Assembly (NCBI RefSeq): GCF_015221875.1
Contig: NZ_JACYGY010000001.1
Span: 1,798,001-1,862,000 of the forward strand
Direction of reading: 5' to 3'
Source of the DNA: Dyadobacter subterraneus
Lineage (GTDB): Bacteria; Bacteroidota; Bacteroidia; Cytophagales; Spirosomataceae
DNA length: 64,000 nt
Position 1 is the stretch's first letter; each line of letters opens with the position of its first letter. A program made the translations under genes and the position numbers. Positions 25,379 to 33,573 of the stretch are shown piece by piece. The notes beneath the pieces are model-generated. The model was not told the origin of the DNA. It saw nothing but the letters and a program-made list of their open reading frames with translations, and did not search any database.

Positions 25379-28300
25379 ATGTTCCGTCAAATATTTTTGT
25401 TTGAAATAAAATACCGTCTAAACCGGCCGGCTACCTGGATTTACTTCTTTATCTATTTTCTTGTTGGCTTTCTTTCCGTCGCTGGGGGCTGGTCTGCGGC
25501 TTCTGAAAAAGTGATGTATAATGCTCCCTGGACAATCGCCGAGGGAAATGTCTTTTTTAGTTTCACGATGATGATGGTTTGCTCTGCAATAATGGGCGTT
25601 CCTTTATATCGTGATATTGAGTACCAGACCCGCAATTATTTTTACGCAATACCAATCACCAAAGGTGGTTATTTCTGGGGACGATTTTTTGGATCCTTTG
25701 TTTTCGTATTATTCGTCGGAACCGGTTTTAGTTTTGGCACTCTGGCCGGAAGTTTTATTGGTCCTTTATTTGGCTGGATACCTGCTGAAAGGGTTGGCTC
25801 TTATGGTTTATGGAATTATTTCTATCCATACTTTGCTTTTGCGATAGGAAATTTACTTTTGTCGTCAACAATATTCTTTGCTCTCGTTTCTTTTACAAGA
25901 AATGTCAAAGTGATTTATTCTGCCAGCATTCTGCTGTTGATAGCTTATTTGTTAGGGAATTTTTTGGTGCGTGATATTGAAAATCGTAATCTCGTCAAGC
26001 TTCTTGACCCGTTTGCGGTTAATACGTTCAATCTGGAAACTCGTTTTTCTACACCTTATGAAAAGAACAATGTACCTGTACCGTTGACGAGCATTTATTT
26101 ACTGAACCGATTAATCTGGTTGGGGTTGTCCATTGCATTGATTTTATTCACCTATTACCAGTTCAGTTTTCAAAAGTTTATGCAGCCGGAAATTTCCAGA
26201 GAGAAAAAATCTGCGAAGGAAAAGGATGAAAAAGCACCGGCTTTACTTAAACATGTAACCCAGCAATTTGGTGGAAATTATAAAAAAACGATTCTGTGGA
26301 ATCTGACTAAAATCGAGTTTCTGAACATTGTCAGGGATAACTATTTCAGGGCGATTTTACTCGGGGGACTTATTTTTCTGGTATTGGATATCTGGATCGG
26401 GAATACTTTGTATAGCGTAGGGGATAGGCCGCTTACCATTTTTGTAATGGATTTTAAAGGGTATGATTATACTGTTTTCATTTTCATTATTTTGCTTTTT
26501 TACACAGGAGAAGCCGTTCACAGGGAGAAAGCAACGCGTTACAATATTTTAAATGACGCACTTCCCATTTCAAATACAATTCTCTATTTATCAAAGCTTT
26601 TCGGACTTTTTGGTATCGCCGTTATCATGGCCACGGTTCCACTTTTTGTGGGAACCATCATCCAGACACTCAAAGGTTTTACGGATTATAATCTACCTGT
26701 TTATTTTATTGATCTCTATTTGCTGACGTTGCCCGGTTTTATCCAGATGATTCTTTTGTCCTTTGCGGTGCACGTGATTGTCAACAATAAATTTGCCGGA
26801 CATGGTGTCGCGATGCTTATTTGGGTGGCTATGTTTCTGCTTCGGAATTTCGGTGAATTCGATTATAACCTATTTTTTTACTTTTTTACACCGGAATACA
26901 GATGGTCAGATATGAATGGTCTTGGGCATTTTGTCAAGCCGCTTTTCTGGTTTAATTTCTACTGGCTTTTGTTTGGTTCGTTACTTGCGACTATTGCTTA
27001 TTTGTTTTTTCAACGGGGCGTTGTTGGTGGTTTTAAAGAAAGAATTCGTGTAGCGAAAGAAAGGTTTTCCGGCGCTCCAAAATTATTGGTTCCCTTATTT
27101 TTTATCGGTTGGCTGGCCAGCGGAGCCTACATTTATTATAACGTCAGTTATCTCAACGATTATTACAGCATCTCGGAACAAAGGAGAAATCAGTCGTTGT
27201 ACGAGAAAAAAATGAAGAAATACGAAGGTTTGCCGCATCCGAAAGTTACCAGCCTTATCCTGAAAGCTGATATTTTTCCAGAGGAAAGAAGGATAAATAT
27301 GTACGCCAAAATGCTGGTTAAAAATAAAACAAACAAACCCATCCAGACCATCCATATGCTGGATAGTGATGATCTGGAATATAAGCTTGTTTACAATGGC
27401 AAAAGCCTGAAATTCACTGAACCGCTTCATCAGCCATACTCCAAATTTACCTTTTTCAAAAAGGGTGAAAAGGTTGCAGGTTATCGGATTTACAAATTGG
27501 ATAAAACCATGCAGCCAGGTGATTCTGCCGTTATGGAAATTTATTCGGTGAAGCAAAATAAAGGCTTTTTGAATAACGGTTTTAGCAGGGAGGTTCTGTA
27601 CAATGGTACATTTTACAGTGGCGGTTTTCCTCATATGGGATATCAGGAAGGTCTTGAACTTGAAAGTGATGAGTATCGAAAAAAACTTGGTTTGAAAGAA
27701 AAGAAGGATGATCTGCCGCCGCAAAATGATCCTGTTGGAAGAAGTACAATGTTGTTCAATGACAATGCGGACCTCATGCACTTTGAAGCCACGGTAAGTA
27801 CAACCGCAGATCAGATCGCTATTGCGCCGGGCTATTTGCAAAAGAGCTGGACAGACAAGGGACGGAAATATTTCTACTACGTTCAGGATACTCCGATACA
27901 ATTATTTGAAAGCGTATTGTCGGCACGATACGAAGTTTTACGAGAGCCGCTGAAACTGGATAACGGCAAAATTGTCAACATCGAAATATTTTACGATAAA
28001 CATCATCCCTATAATCTGAACCGGTTCAAGGCGGCTTATGTGGATGGACTGAAATATTTTTCGAATGTGTACGGACCATTTCAATTCCGCCAGATGCGGC
28101 TTATGGAATTTCCAAGATATGCAGGATTTGCGCAAAGTTTTGCCAATACGGTTCCTTATTCGGAAGCTTTTGGCTGGGTTGCCGATTTCAAAAATCCGGA
28201 TGATTTTGACTACACCTATTTTGTCACAGCGCATGAACTGGCCCATCAATGGTGGGGCCACCAGATTGCTCCAAACAAAACAAGAGGATCAAATTTGATC

Positions 28301-29020
28301 TCCGAAGCTCTGGCAGAATATACTGCCCTTATCCTGACCGAAAAAAAATACGGAAAGGATAATATGAAGCGGTTTTTGAAAGATGAACTTGACAAATATT
28401 TACGCGGCCGGGCGAATGAATCGAAAAAAGAAAACACTTTTATCAACTGCAATCGCCCTTACGAGTGGTATTACAAGGGAAGTCTTGTGATGTATGGTCT
28501 TCGTGATTTAATTGGAGATACAGCTGTAAATCATGCACTTCGGGAATTCAGGGATGAATTTGCTTTGAAGGAGAATCCGCCTTTTCCGGGAAGCAATGAT
28601 TTGTTTTCCTATCTGAATAAACATACACCCGATTCTCTCAAATACTATCTGAATGATACCTGGAAGAAAATTACCCTGTACGAAAACAAATCTGATAAGG
28701 TTACTTCCAAATCAGCAGGTAAAGATTTATACGATGTAAGTTTCACATTCACATCGAAAAAATTATACGCGGATAGCTCAGGAAAAGAGACGGTTGCCCC
28801 AATGAATGACTATGTAGACATAGGAGTTTTCGCAGCAGAGTCGAAAAACAAATTGGGACAGAAACAGATAAATCCATTGTTTCTAAAAAAATACAAACTA
28901 AAACCGGGTACACAAACTGTAACAATTCGTGTAAAGGGAAAACCTGTAAAAGCGGGCATTGACCCCTATAATAAACTCATTGATCGCATACCAGATGATA
29001 ATTTGAGTGAAATTGATTAA
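25379..29020 (+). CDS. ABC-2 permease fused to M1-family aminopeptidase
   Basis: This 1213-residue fusion has an ABC-2-type permease half: hydrophobic helices at about 20-45, 60-80, 100-125, 150-180, 185-205, 240-260 and, after a charged loop, a second group between 325 and 540. A further helix at about 565-585 leads into a large extracytoplasmic part. This ends in an M1 gluzincin domain with HELAHQWWGHQ (zinc ligands His952 and His956, catalytic Glu953) and the downstream EALAEY glutamate. A fused transporter-peptidase of this kind recurs in Bacteroidota. It presumably processes or moves a peptide or lipoprotein substrate, and no substrate has been established. It is cotranscribed with the ATPase upstream. 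Confidence 0.9.
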   Translation: MFRQIFLFEIKYRLNRPATWIYFFIYFLVGFLSVAGGWSAASEKVMYNAPWTIAEGNVFFSFTMMMVCSAIMGVPLYRDIEYQTRNYFYAIPITKGGYFWGRFFGSFVFVLFVGTGFSFGTLAGSFIGPLFGWIPAERVGSYGLWNYFYPYFAFAIGNLLLSSTIFFALVSFTRNVKVIYSASILLLIAYLLGNFLVRDIENRNLVKLLDPFAVNTFNLETRFSTPYEKNNVPVPLTSIYLLNRLIWLGLSIALILFTYYQFSFQKFMQPEISREKKSAKEKDEKAPALLKHVTQQFGGNYKKTILWNLTKIEFLNIVRDNYFRAILLGGLIFLVLDIWIGNTLYSVGDRPLTIFVMDFKGYDYTVFIFIILLFYTGEAVHREKATRYNILNDALPISNTILYLSKLFGLFGIAVIMATVPLFVGTIIQTLKGFTDYNLPVYFIDLYLLTLPGFIQMILLSFAVHVIVNNKFAGHGVAMLIWVAMFLLRNFGEFDYNLFFYFFTPEYRWSDMNGLGHFVKPLFWFNFYWLLFGSLLATIAYLFFQRGVVGGFKERIRVAKERFSGAPKLLVPLFFIGWLASGAYIYYNVSYLNDYYSISEQRRNQSLYEKKMKKYEGLPHPKVTSLILKADIFPEERRINMYAKMLVKNKTNKPIQTIHMLDSDDLEYKLVYNGKSLKFTEPLHQPYSKFTFFKKGEKVAGYRIYKLDKTMQPGDSAVMEIYSVKQNKGFLNNGFSREVLYNGTFYSGGFPHMGYQEGLELESDEYRKKLGLKEKKDDLPPQNDPVGRSTMLFNDNADLMHFEATVSTTADQIAIAPGYLQKSWTDKGRKYFYYVQDTPIQLFESVLSARYEVLREPLKLDNGKIVNIEIFYDKHHPYNLNRFKAAYVDGLKYFSNVYGPFQFRQMRLMEFPRYAGFAQSFANTVPYSEAFGWVADFKNPDDFDYTYFVTAHELAHQWWGHQIAPNKTRGSNLISEALAEYTALILTEKKYGKDNMKRFLKDELDKYLRGRANESKKENTFINCNRPYEWYYKGSLVMYGLRDLIGDTAVNHALREFRDEFALKENPPFPGSNDLFSYLNKHTPDSLKYYLNDTWKKITLYENKSDKVTSKSAGKDLYDVSFTFTSKKLYADSSGKETVAPMNDYVDIGVFAAESKNKLGQKQINPLFLKKYKLKPGTQTVTIRVKGKPVKAGIDPYNKLIDRIPDDNLSEID

Positions 29021-29074
29021 AACGTATTGTATGTATTTTTCCAAAATCAAATTGCCAAATTATTTCTATTCTTG

Positions 29075-29776
29075 ATGAAGCAGATCAGTAGTAAAGTTTT
29101 TCAGATCAGCCTGGGATCTGTCAATGTTTTTGTAGTGGAAGATGATGGCTTGACACTCGTTGATACCGGGATGAAAGGAAGTGCTGATAAAATATTTTCA
29201 GCAATAAAAAAGGCAGGGAGAAATCCGGAAAATATCCAGAGAATCATTCTTACACATGTGCATCCGGATCATTCCGGAAGTGCTGCGGAAATTAAGAGAA
29301 GATTGAATATTCCTGTGTGGGCACATGGTATCGACGCAGAGTTAATGGAGCAGGGTGTAGGCGTACGGGGGGCAACACATTTGTCTCCGGGTATTGTCAA
29401 CTGGTTGATTTTTAACTTGTTTATCAAGCGTTCGGATAGTGCAATTGAGCCGGTTATTGTTGAAAAACAACTGACGGACAATGAAGTTTTGCCGATAGCA
29501 GGAGGAACCAGAATTCTACATACGCCTGGGCATAGTGCAGGACATGTGGCCTTGTTAATCGAAAAGGAAAAGGTATTAATCTCAGGTGATATTTGTGCCA
29601 ATTTATTCGGACTGGCAATTAGTACGGTTTATGAAGATATAAAACTGGGTATAAAAAGCATTGGAAAGGTAACGAATTTCATGTTTGATAAAGCCGTTTT
29701 CGGACACGGAAATTCGCTTGAAAAAGATGCAGATCAAAAGTTAAAGGATTTCTATAATAAGTTGAATTCACAATAG
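29075..29776 (+). CDS. MBL-fold metallo-hydrolase
   Basis: This 233-residue metallo-beta-lactamase-fold protein has the metal motif LTHVHPDHSGS (His61, His63, Asp65, His66), a later HTPGHSAGHVAL and ISGDICANLF (bridging Asp), and a C-terminal FGHGNSL. A frame upstream to 29027 adds 16 residues of poor quality, so the ATG at 29075 is used. The short N-terminus argues for a cytosolic enzyme. General MBL hydrolases of this kind act on thioesters, lactones or similar substrates, and none can be named. It follows the permease-peptidase by 54 bases and may be in the same transcript. Confidence 0.85.
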   Translation: MKQISSKVFQISLGSVNVFVVEDDGLTLVDTGMKGSADKIFSAIKKAGRNPENIQRIILTHVHPDHSGSAAEIKRRLNIPVWAHGIDAELMEQGVGVRGATHLSPGIVNWLIFNLFIKRSDSAIEPVIVEKQLTDNEVLPIAGGTRILHTPGHSAGHVALLIEKEKVLISGDICANLFGLAISTVYEDIKLGIKSIGKVTNFMFDKAVFGHGNSLEKDADQKLKDFYNKLNSQ

Positions 29777-29780
29777 AAAA

Positions 29781-29830
29781 ATTTCTGTCACCTCACGGAA
29801 TTAAAGTTCGTGAGGTGACAGAAATCTTTT
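29781..29830. terminator. Bidirectional terminator between MBL and VOC genes
   Basis: A perfect 17-bp inverted repeat (29781-29797 with 29809-29825, core TGTCACCTCACG) is flanked by A and T runs, between convergent genes. Confidence 0.92.
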
Positions 29831-30303
29831 TAAGCTTTATCATATGCCTCCTGTAAAATCGCAATGTCAAGCTTTGACATTTTCAGCATTGCCTGCATGA
29901 CACTTTGTGCTTTTGCAGGATTTTTATCGCTTAATAATTCAGATAAAAGTGATGGAACAATTTGCCAGGAAACGCCAAATTTATCTTTCAGCCATCCACA
30001 CTGACTTTTCGATCCGCCTTCGGAAAGTCTTTCCCACTTATCATCAATTTCTTCCTGTGTTTTACAATCAACAAAAAATGAAATTGCTTCTGTAAAATTG
30101 AAGGCTGGTCCGCCATTGAGTGCATAAAATGTTTGTCCTTCCAGTTCAAATGTAGCCGTCATAACCTGACCCGCAGGTCCTGGGGCTCCTTCCGGATACC
30201 GTGTGACAGTCAGTATTTTTGCATTGTCAAAGATGGAAATATATAAGTTCATGGCTTCTTCCAACTGATTGTCGTACCACAGGAATGGTGTTATCTTTTG
30301 CAT
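29830..30303 (-). CDS. PhnB-like VOC superfamily protein
   Basis: This 157-residue protein is of the vicinal-oxygen-chelate superfamily, PhnB/3-dmu-9_3-mt branch. It has MQKITPFLWYDNQLEEAMNLY at the start, then GQVMTATFELEGQTFYALNGGP, EAISFFVDC, and the C-terminal CGWLKDKFGVSWQIVP. Members are small dimeric enzymes of mostly unknown reaction, often called glyoxalase-like. It is cytosolic and has no signal peptide. It is a single gene converging on the MBL gene. Confidence 0.87.
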   Translation of the reverse strand: MQKITPFLWYDNQLEEAMNLYISIFDNAKILTVTRYPEGAPGPAGQVMTATFELEGQTFYALNGGPAFNFTEAISFFVDCKTQEEIDDKWERLSEGGSKSQCGWLKDKFGVSWQIVPSLLSELLSDKNPAKAQSVMQAMLKMSKLDIAILQEAYDKA

Positions 30304-30473
30304 TTTGTTAATGGTTTAAGTTTTAGGTAATAATTTCCTGAATTGGTTTTCCTGATTTATTATGACAAAATTAAACACATTAGATTTGAGAGAGCGGGTT
30401 TGAAAACGACTTTATTAAGGGGGATTTGCGACTTTATTGTAATGAGATTTAAAGAGTTTTCTGTTATGGGTAC

Positions 30474-30516
30474 ACAAAAAGAAAACCTGCCCACGACATT
30501 TGAAGTCAGAGCAGGT
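30474..30516 (-). terminator. Probable terminator of the lipoprotein gene at 30557
   Basis: Read on the minus strand, ACCTGC (30516-30511) pairs with GCAGGT (30490-30485), with an inner GAC/GTC pairing, followed by a T-rich run at 30484-30474. Confidence 0.45.
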
Positions 30517-30556
30517 CTCCTGGCATGTTGTGTGCGCGAGTCGGATTATTGAAGAT

Positions 30557-31225
30557 TTAGAACATTACAAAGCTATCGTTTTCCCATTGTGTTGCATGAA
30601 TTTTATAGGGATAAAGCGGCCTGAAAGAGTAATAATAGGTCACCGCGCCCTGTGTTGGGTCATTTTCCTGTGCAACAAATGTTATATTTTCGGGAATTTT
30701 TGAAGCCTGGGCCGCTGCCATATCTTTATAAAGGACCAAGCTGCCTTTTTCCAGATAAGCAGTCTGGTCCAACGGGATTCTAAGAATTTTTGTCCCGTCG
30801 TAGCAGTGTGTAACCATGGTGCCGGCGGTATCGTCCCAGCTGTAATCCAATCCAACAGGAAGACTGATTCGCGTAAAAATGGAAAATGTCCTTGCGTAGG
30901 ATGGGAAATTGTGGTTTTGTTTCACTGAATCACTCGTTGATTCATTTCCTGAATAGAAACCTACGTACCCGCTTGAATAGACAAAAGAACATTGGGTTTT
31001 ATAGGCAGTATATTCGGGAGATGATGGCAATTCTGATCTGCTTCCGGTACCAATCTGCTTTTCAATTTTAATAAGTCCCCATGTTTTATTTTCAATGAGG
31101 GGCAGGACTTCGTCTTTATTTATAACAATGTCCTTTTCATCTTCTTTGGTAAGTTCTTTATCTGTGCAGGCAAAATTTACTACAAGTAATATCATTACCC
31201 AATAGTAGCGCATCAAGATTTTCAT
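30557..31225 (-). CDS. Uncharacterised lipoprotein
   Basis: This 222-residue protein has a lipoprotein signal (VVNFAC, Cys20) followed by an acidic linker TDKELTKEDEKD. The mature part has no recognised domain. It has aromatic-rich strands (SFVYSSGYVGFYSGN, DYSWDDTAGTMVTHCYDG, VTYYYSFRPLYPYK), suggesting a small beta-barrel or lipocalin-like fold. Two Cys in the mature part could form a disulfide. It is located away from other lipoproteins, and no partner is evident. Confidence 0.7.
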   Translation of the reverse strand: MKILMRYYWVMILLVVNFACTDKELTKEDEKDIVINKDEVLPLIENKTWGLIKIEKQIGTGSRSELPSSPEYTAYKTQCSFVYSSGYVGFYSGNESTSDSVKQNHNFPSYARTFSIFTRISLPVGLDYSWDDTAGTMVTHCYDGTKILRIPLDQTAYLEKGSLVLYKDMAAAQASKIPENITFVAQENDPTQGAVTYYYSFRPLYPYKIHATQWENDSFVMF

Positions 31226-31420
31226 ACAGTAGAATTTTTCATGAATAATAAATAAGATTAATCTTTTATTACGTAGAACTACAAATATGAAGAGGGATAA
31301 TCGTGTTTGTAAATTTAGGAAAAAATGTTACAAATATTATAATTGACTGTACAATTATTTTGATATTCTTGTAGAATATTCGCTAGTGATACCTTAAAAT
31401 CTGGACAAATCTGGACAGAT

Positions 31421-32128
31421 TTAAAAGGAAGTCTTAATAACCACCTGTAAAATGTTGTTACGCATATTGGTTTCCTTTTCAATCTGGTAGCGAAACATAT
31501 ACCCAATTTCAAGATCAATATTTTCGGTGAACCGATAACCCGGGCCCGCATACGATCTGTTTTGGTCGAAAAAATGATTATTTACCTGATCTTTTCCCTG
31601 AACGTTTAAAAACAATTCATTTTGTACAGAAAGATATATTCCTTTTGTAAAAAGGGGATTTGTAAAAAGCGGTATTTGTGCCTGAACGTAATATCTGAAA
31701 CGCTGTGCAAAGGCTTTGCTGTTATTTTGATCAAGAAATCGCTGTTCATATCTGAACCTGTTTGTGATTTCTGTCTTCTGTATCTCATTTTCTATCTGAA
31801 ACTGCTCAAATATCCGGTGCTCAGGTTCATATATTTTGTGCTCGCTCTCTTTGTCCCAAGTGCCGAAATAAGTATAGCCAACTGTAACGGTCTGGTTATC
31901 TGCAATTTTATAACCGATTCCCGGACGGATCAATAAAGTATTGACATACTCAGATTTATCGGCAGTACGTACCTGAACATCAGCACTAAACTGCCATCTT
32001 TCAGAAATCTTTTGCTGATGGGACCAGAAAAGCCAGCCATTGTGCTCGATTGTCTGTGCATAACTTTGCTGAAAGCCAAACAACAGAAGACATTTTAAAA
32101 GAGCACAACTAACTTTACAAGGTTTCAT
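31421..32128 (-). CDS. DUF2490 outer-membrane beta-barrel protein
   Basis: This protein of about 235 residues has a signal peptide (SCALLKCLLLFGFQQSYAQ) and a mature part that alternates beta strands and turns (WLFWSHQQKISERWQFSADVQVR, LLIRPGIGYKI, RFRYEQRFL) and ends in ...QVVIKTSF with a terminal aromatic residue, typical of DUF2490 outer-membrane barrels. An alternative start five codons upstream at 32143 is possible. The function of the family is unknown; it probably sits in the outer membrane as a 12-strand-like barrel. Confidence 0.78.
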   Translation of the reverse strand: MKPCKVSCALLKCLLLFGFQQSYAQTIEHNGWLFWSHQQKISERWQFSADVQVRTADKSEYVNTLLIRPGIGYKIADNQTVTVGYTYFGTWDKESEHKIYEPEHRIFEQFQIENEIQKTEITNRFRYEQRFLDQNNSKAFAQRFRYYVQAQIPLFTNPLFTKGIYLSVQNELFLNVQGKDQVNNHFFDQNRSYAGPGYRFTENIDLEIGYMFRYQIEKETNMRNNILQVVIKTSF

Positions 32129-32216
32129 GATATAGATTTTCAATATTACAAGCTATATCTGTGCCAGGCTTTTGTCGTTAAAAAGGGTGTCTGAAAAAGC
32201 TAATGTTTCCTCAGTT

Positions 32217-32333
32217 TTAGATTAAGTTGTGTTTCTCATTGCACAGGCAGGCGATGAGAACAAAGCATAAAGCTGTCACCGCTGCAACTGTCCTGATCAA
32301 ATGAAGCCGGTTCCACGGTTGTTCAAAATTTAA
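32217..32333 (-). other. In-frame continuation of the DUF1772 gene after a TGA stop
   Basis: Reading on in the same frame past the TGA at 32336-32334 gives LNFEQPWNRLHLIRTVAAV and then a hydrophobic helix, ending in TAA at 32219-32217. The WNRLHLIRT segment matches the conserved C-terminal end of DUF1772 proteins. Together with the ORF upstream it would restore a full-length protein of about 169 residues. Confidence 0.75.
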
Positions 32334-32726
32334 TCATTGGGTCGCTATTTCCTGAATACTTGCTGAATTAATATCAAATGCAGCCAAGGCATTATTCAAC
32401 GGCACATTACCAAAAATGGTGACACCAAATGTACCGGTTATAAATATGAGCGCAGCGACGATTAAAAAAATAAATCTGGTAGAAAGGGATTGTGAGTAAA
32501 ATTGACAGGCAGCCAGTGGAAGTAAAACGAGGGTTCCGATAAAACTCAGCATGAAAACCGGATTTAGGATAGCCACGTTGATGGATTGCATGGCGGCCAG
32601 ATATTCCTTGTCCGGCAATTTTCCCAGTCCTGGATTTACCGAGCACGAGTAAGCGTAAAATAGTCCGGCAATTAGAGCGGTTGTCAATGCGGTGAAACCA
32701 AGTGTAATGTTTGCAAAATTTATCAT
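32334..32726 (-). CDS. DUF1772 (anthrone oxygenase-like) membrane protein, cut short by in-frame TGA
   Basis: This is a 130-residue integral membrane protein of the DUF1772 family with three hydrophobic helices (about 5-25, 50-75 and 85-105). It shows GLFYAYSCSVNPGLGKLPD and GTFGVTIFGNVPLNNALAA, both typical of the family. Family proteins normally have a fourth helix after a WNRxHxxRT motif. That part exists in the same frame downstream (32217-32333) but is separated by TGA. The gene may be a recent pseudogene, may make a truncated protein, or may reflect a single-base sequencing error. Function of the family is poorly defined. Confidence 0.7.
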   Translation of the reverse strand: MINFANITLGFTALTTALIAGLFYAYSCSVNPGLGKLPDKEYLAAMQSINVAILNPVFMLSFIGTLVLLPLAACQFYSQSLSTRFIFLIVAALIFITGTFGVTIFGNVPLNNALAAFDINSASIQEIATQ

Positions 32727-32940
32727 GGCACAGGTGAGTTAATGTGCTATGAAAATAGTGACTTTGATTCTAAACTGAAAGCTTCCTAAATCTGCCGGGA
32801 TATTTAAAATTATCAAACAGCTAAATCCGGATTCGACAGTTTTCAGAAGTGTGGCATGGAATAAATTTTAGAATGGATTGGTACGATTATTTATTAGTCC
32901 CAGTCAATTACAACTTATCAACAAATAAATAATAGAAATT

Positions 32941-33471
32941 ATGAAACGTATTAAATTGAATATCATAGCATTAATGCTTTTAGGATCATCGGCCGCTTTT
33001 GCTCAAACTACTCCGGCTTCAACACCAAGCAGTACAACACCTGCAACAGTTCCAAGTACAAGTCGTCCGGCTGGTTCAGCAGGATCCAACGGAACCATGA
33101 CGCAGCCATCTACATTACCAGGTAGCACAACGCCATCGTCAACGGTTCCAGGCAGCACAACTTATCCTGGCAGCACAGCACCATCAACTGTTCCTGGAAG
33201 CAATACGTATCCATCAACAGTTCCGGGCAGTACAACATCACCGTCGTCAACATTACCTGGAAGCAGTACATATCCGTCATCAACAACCCCGGGTAGCACA
33301 ACATCGCCTGGCAGCTCAACTTTGCCAGGAAGTACAACTACAACACCAGGAAGTACTACGTATCCATCGTCAACTACCACACCTGGCAGTACAACAACGC
33401 CTTCATCAACAACAACTGGAAGCGGTATGTCACGTCCATCAACTGGAAGTTCAACATCAAGACCAAAATAA
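32941..33471 (+). CDS. Secreted Ser/Thr/Pro-rich repeat protein (PGSTT repeats)
   Basis: This 176-residue protein has a signal peptide (ALMLLGSSAAFAQ, cleavage near 22). The mature chain is almost wholly Thr, Ser, Pro and Gly in repeats of the type PGSTTxPSST, with no hydrophobic core and no Cys. It looks like a mucin-like disordered coat or linker protein that could be O-glycosylated; Bacteroidota O-glycosylation targets Asp-Ser/Thr motifs, which are absent here. No partner gene is evident. The repeats make it prone to length change. Confidence 0.8.
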   Translation: MKRIKLNIIALMLLGSSAAFAQTTPASTPSSTTPATVPSTSRPAGSAGSNGTMTQPSTLPGSTTPSSTVPGSTTYPGSTAPSTVPGSNTYPSTVPGSTTSPSSTLPGSSTYPSSTTPGSTTSPGSSTLPGSTTTTPGSTTYPSSTTTPGSTTTPSSTTTGSGMSRPSTGSSTSRPK

Positions 33472-33518
33472 TAATAATTCAACCTGGTAAATTTTTTGCC
33501 AAATCATAATTGCAAGAA

Positions 33519-33562
33519 GCCCGGTTACAGATCCTGATGGATTTTGTAACCGGGCCTTTCTT
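33519..33562. terminator. Bidirectional terminator between PGSTT protein and GH110
   Basis: GCCCGGTTACA (33519-33529) pairs with TGTAACCGGGC (33545-33555), then CTTTCTTT. It lies between convergent genes. Confidence 0.85.
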
Positions 33563-33573
33563 TGAAAAATTTA

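Noticed and set aside
27095..27901. 268-residue minus-strand frame inside the permease-peptidase gene
   Set aside because: It is antisense to a continuous, family-typical coding region and has no signature of its own.
33162..33482. Minus-strand frame with VVLPG repeats opposite the PGSTT protein
   Set aside because: It mirrors the DNA repeats of the real plus-strand gene, which has the signal peptide.
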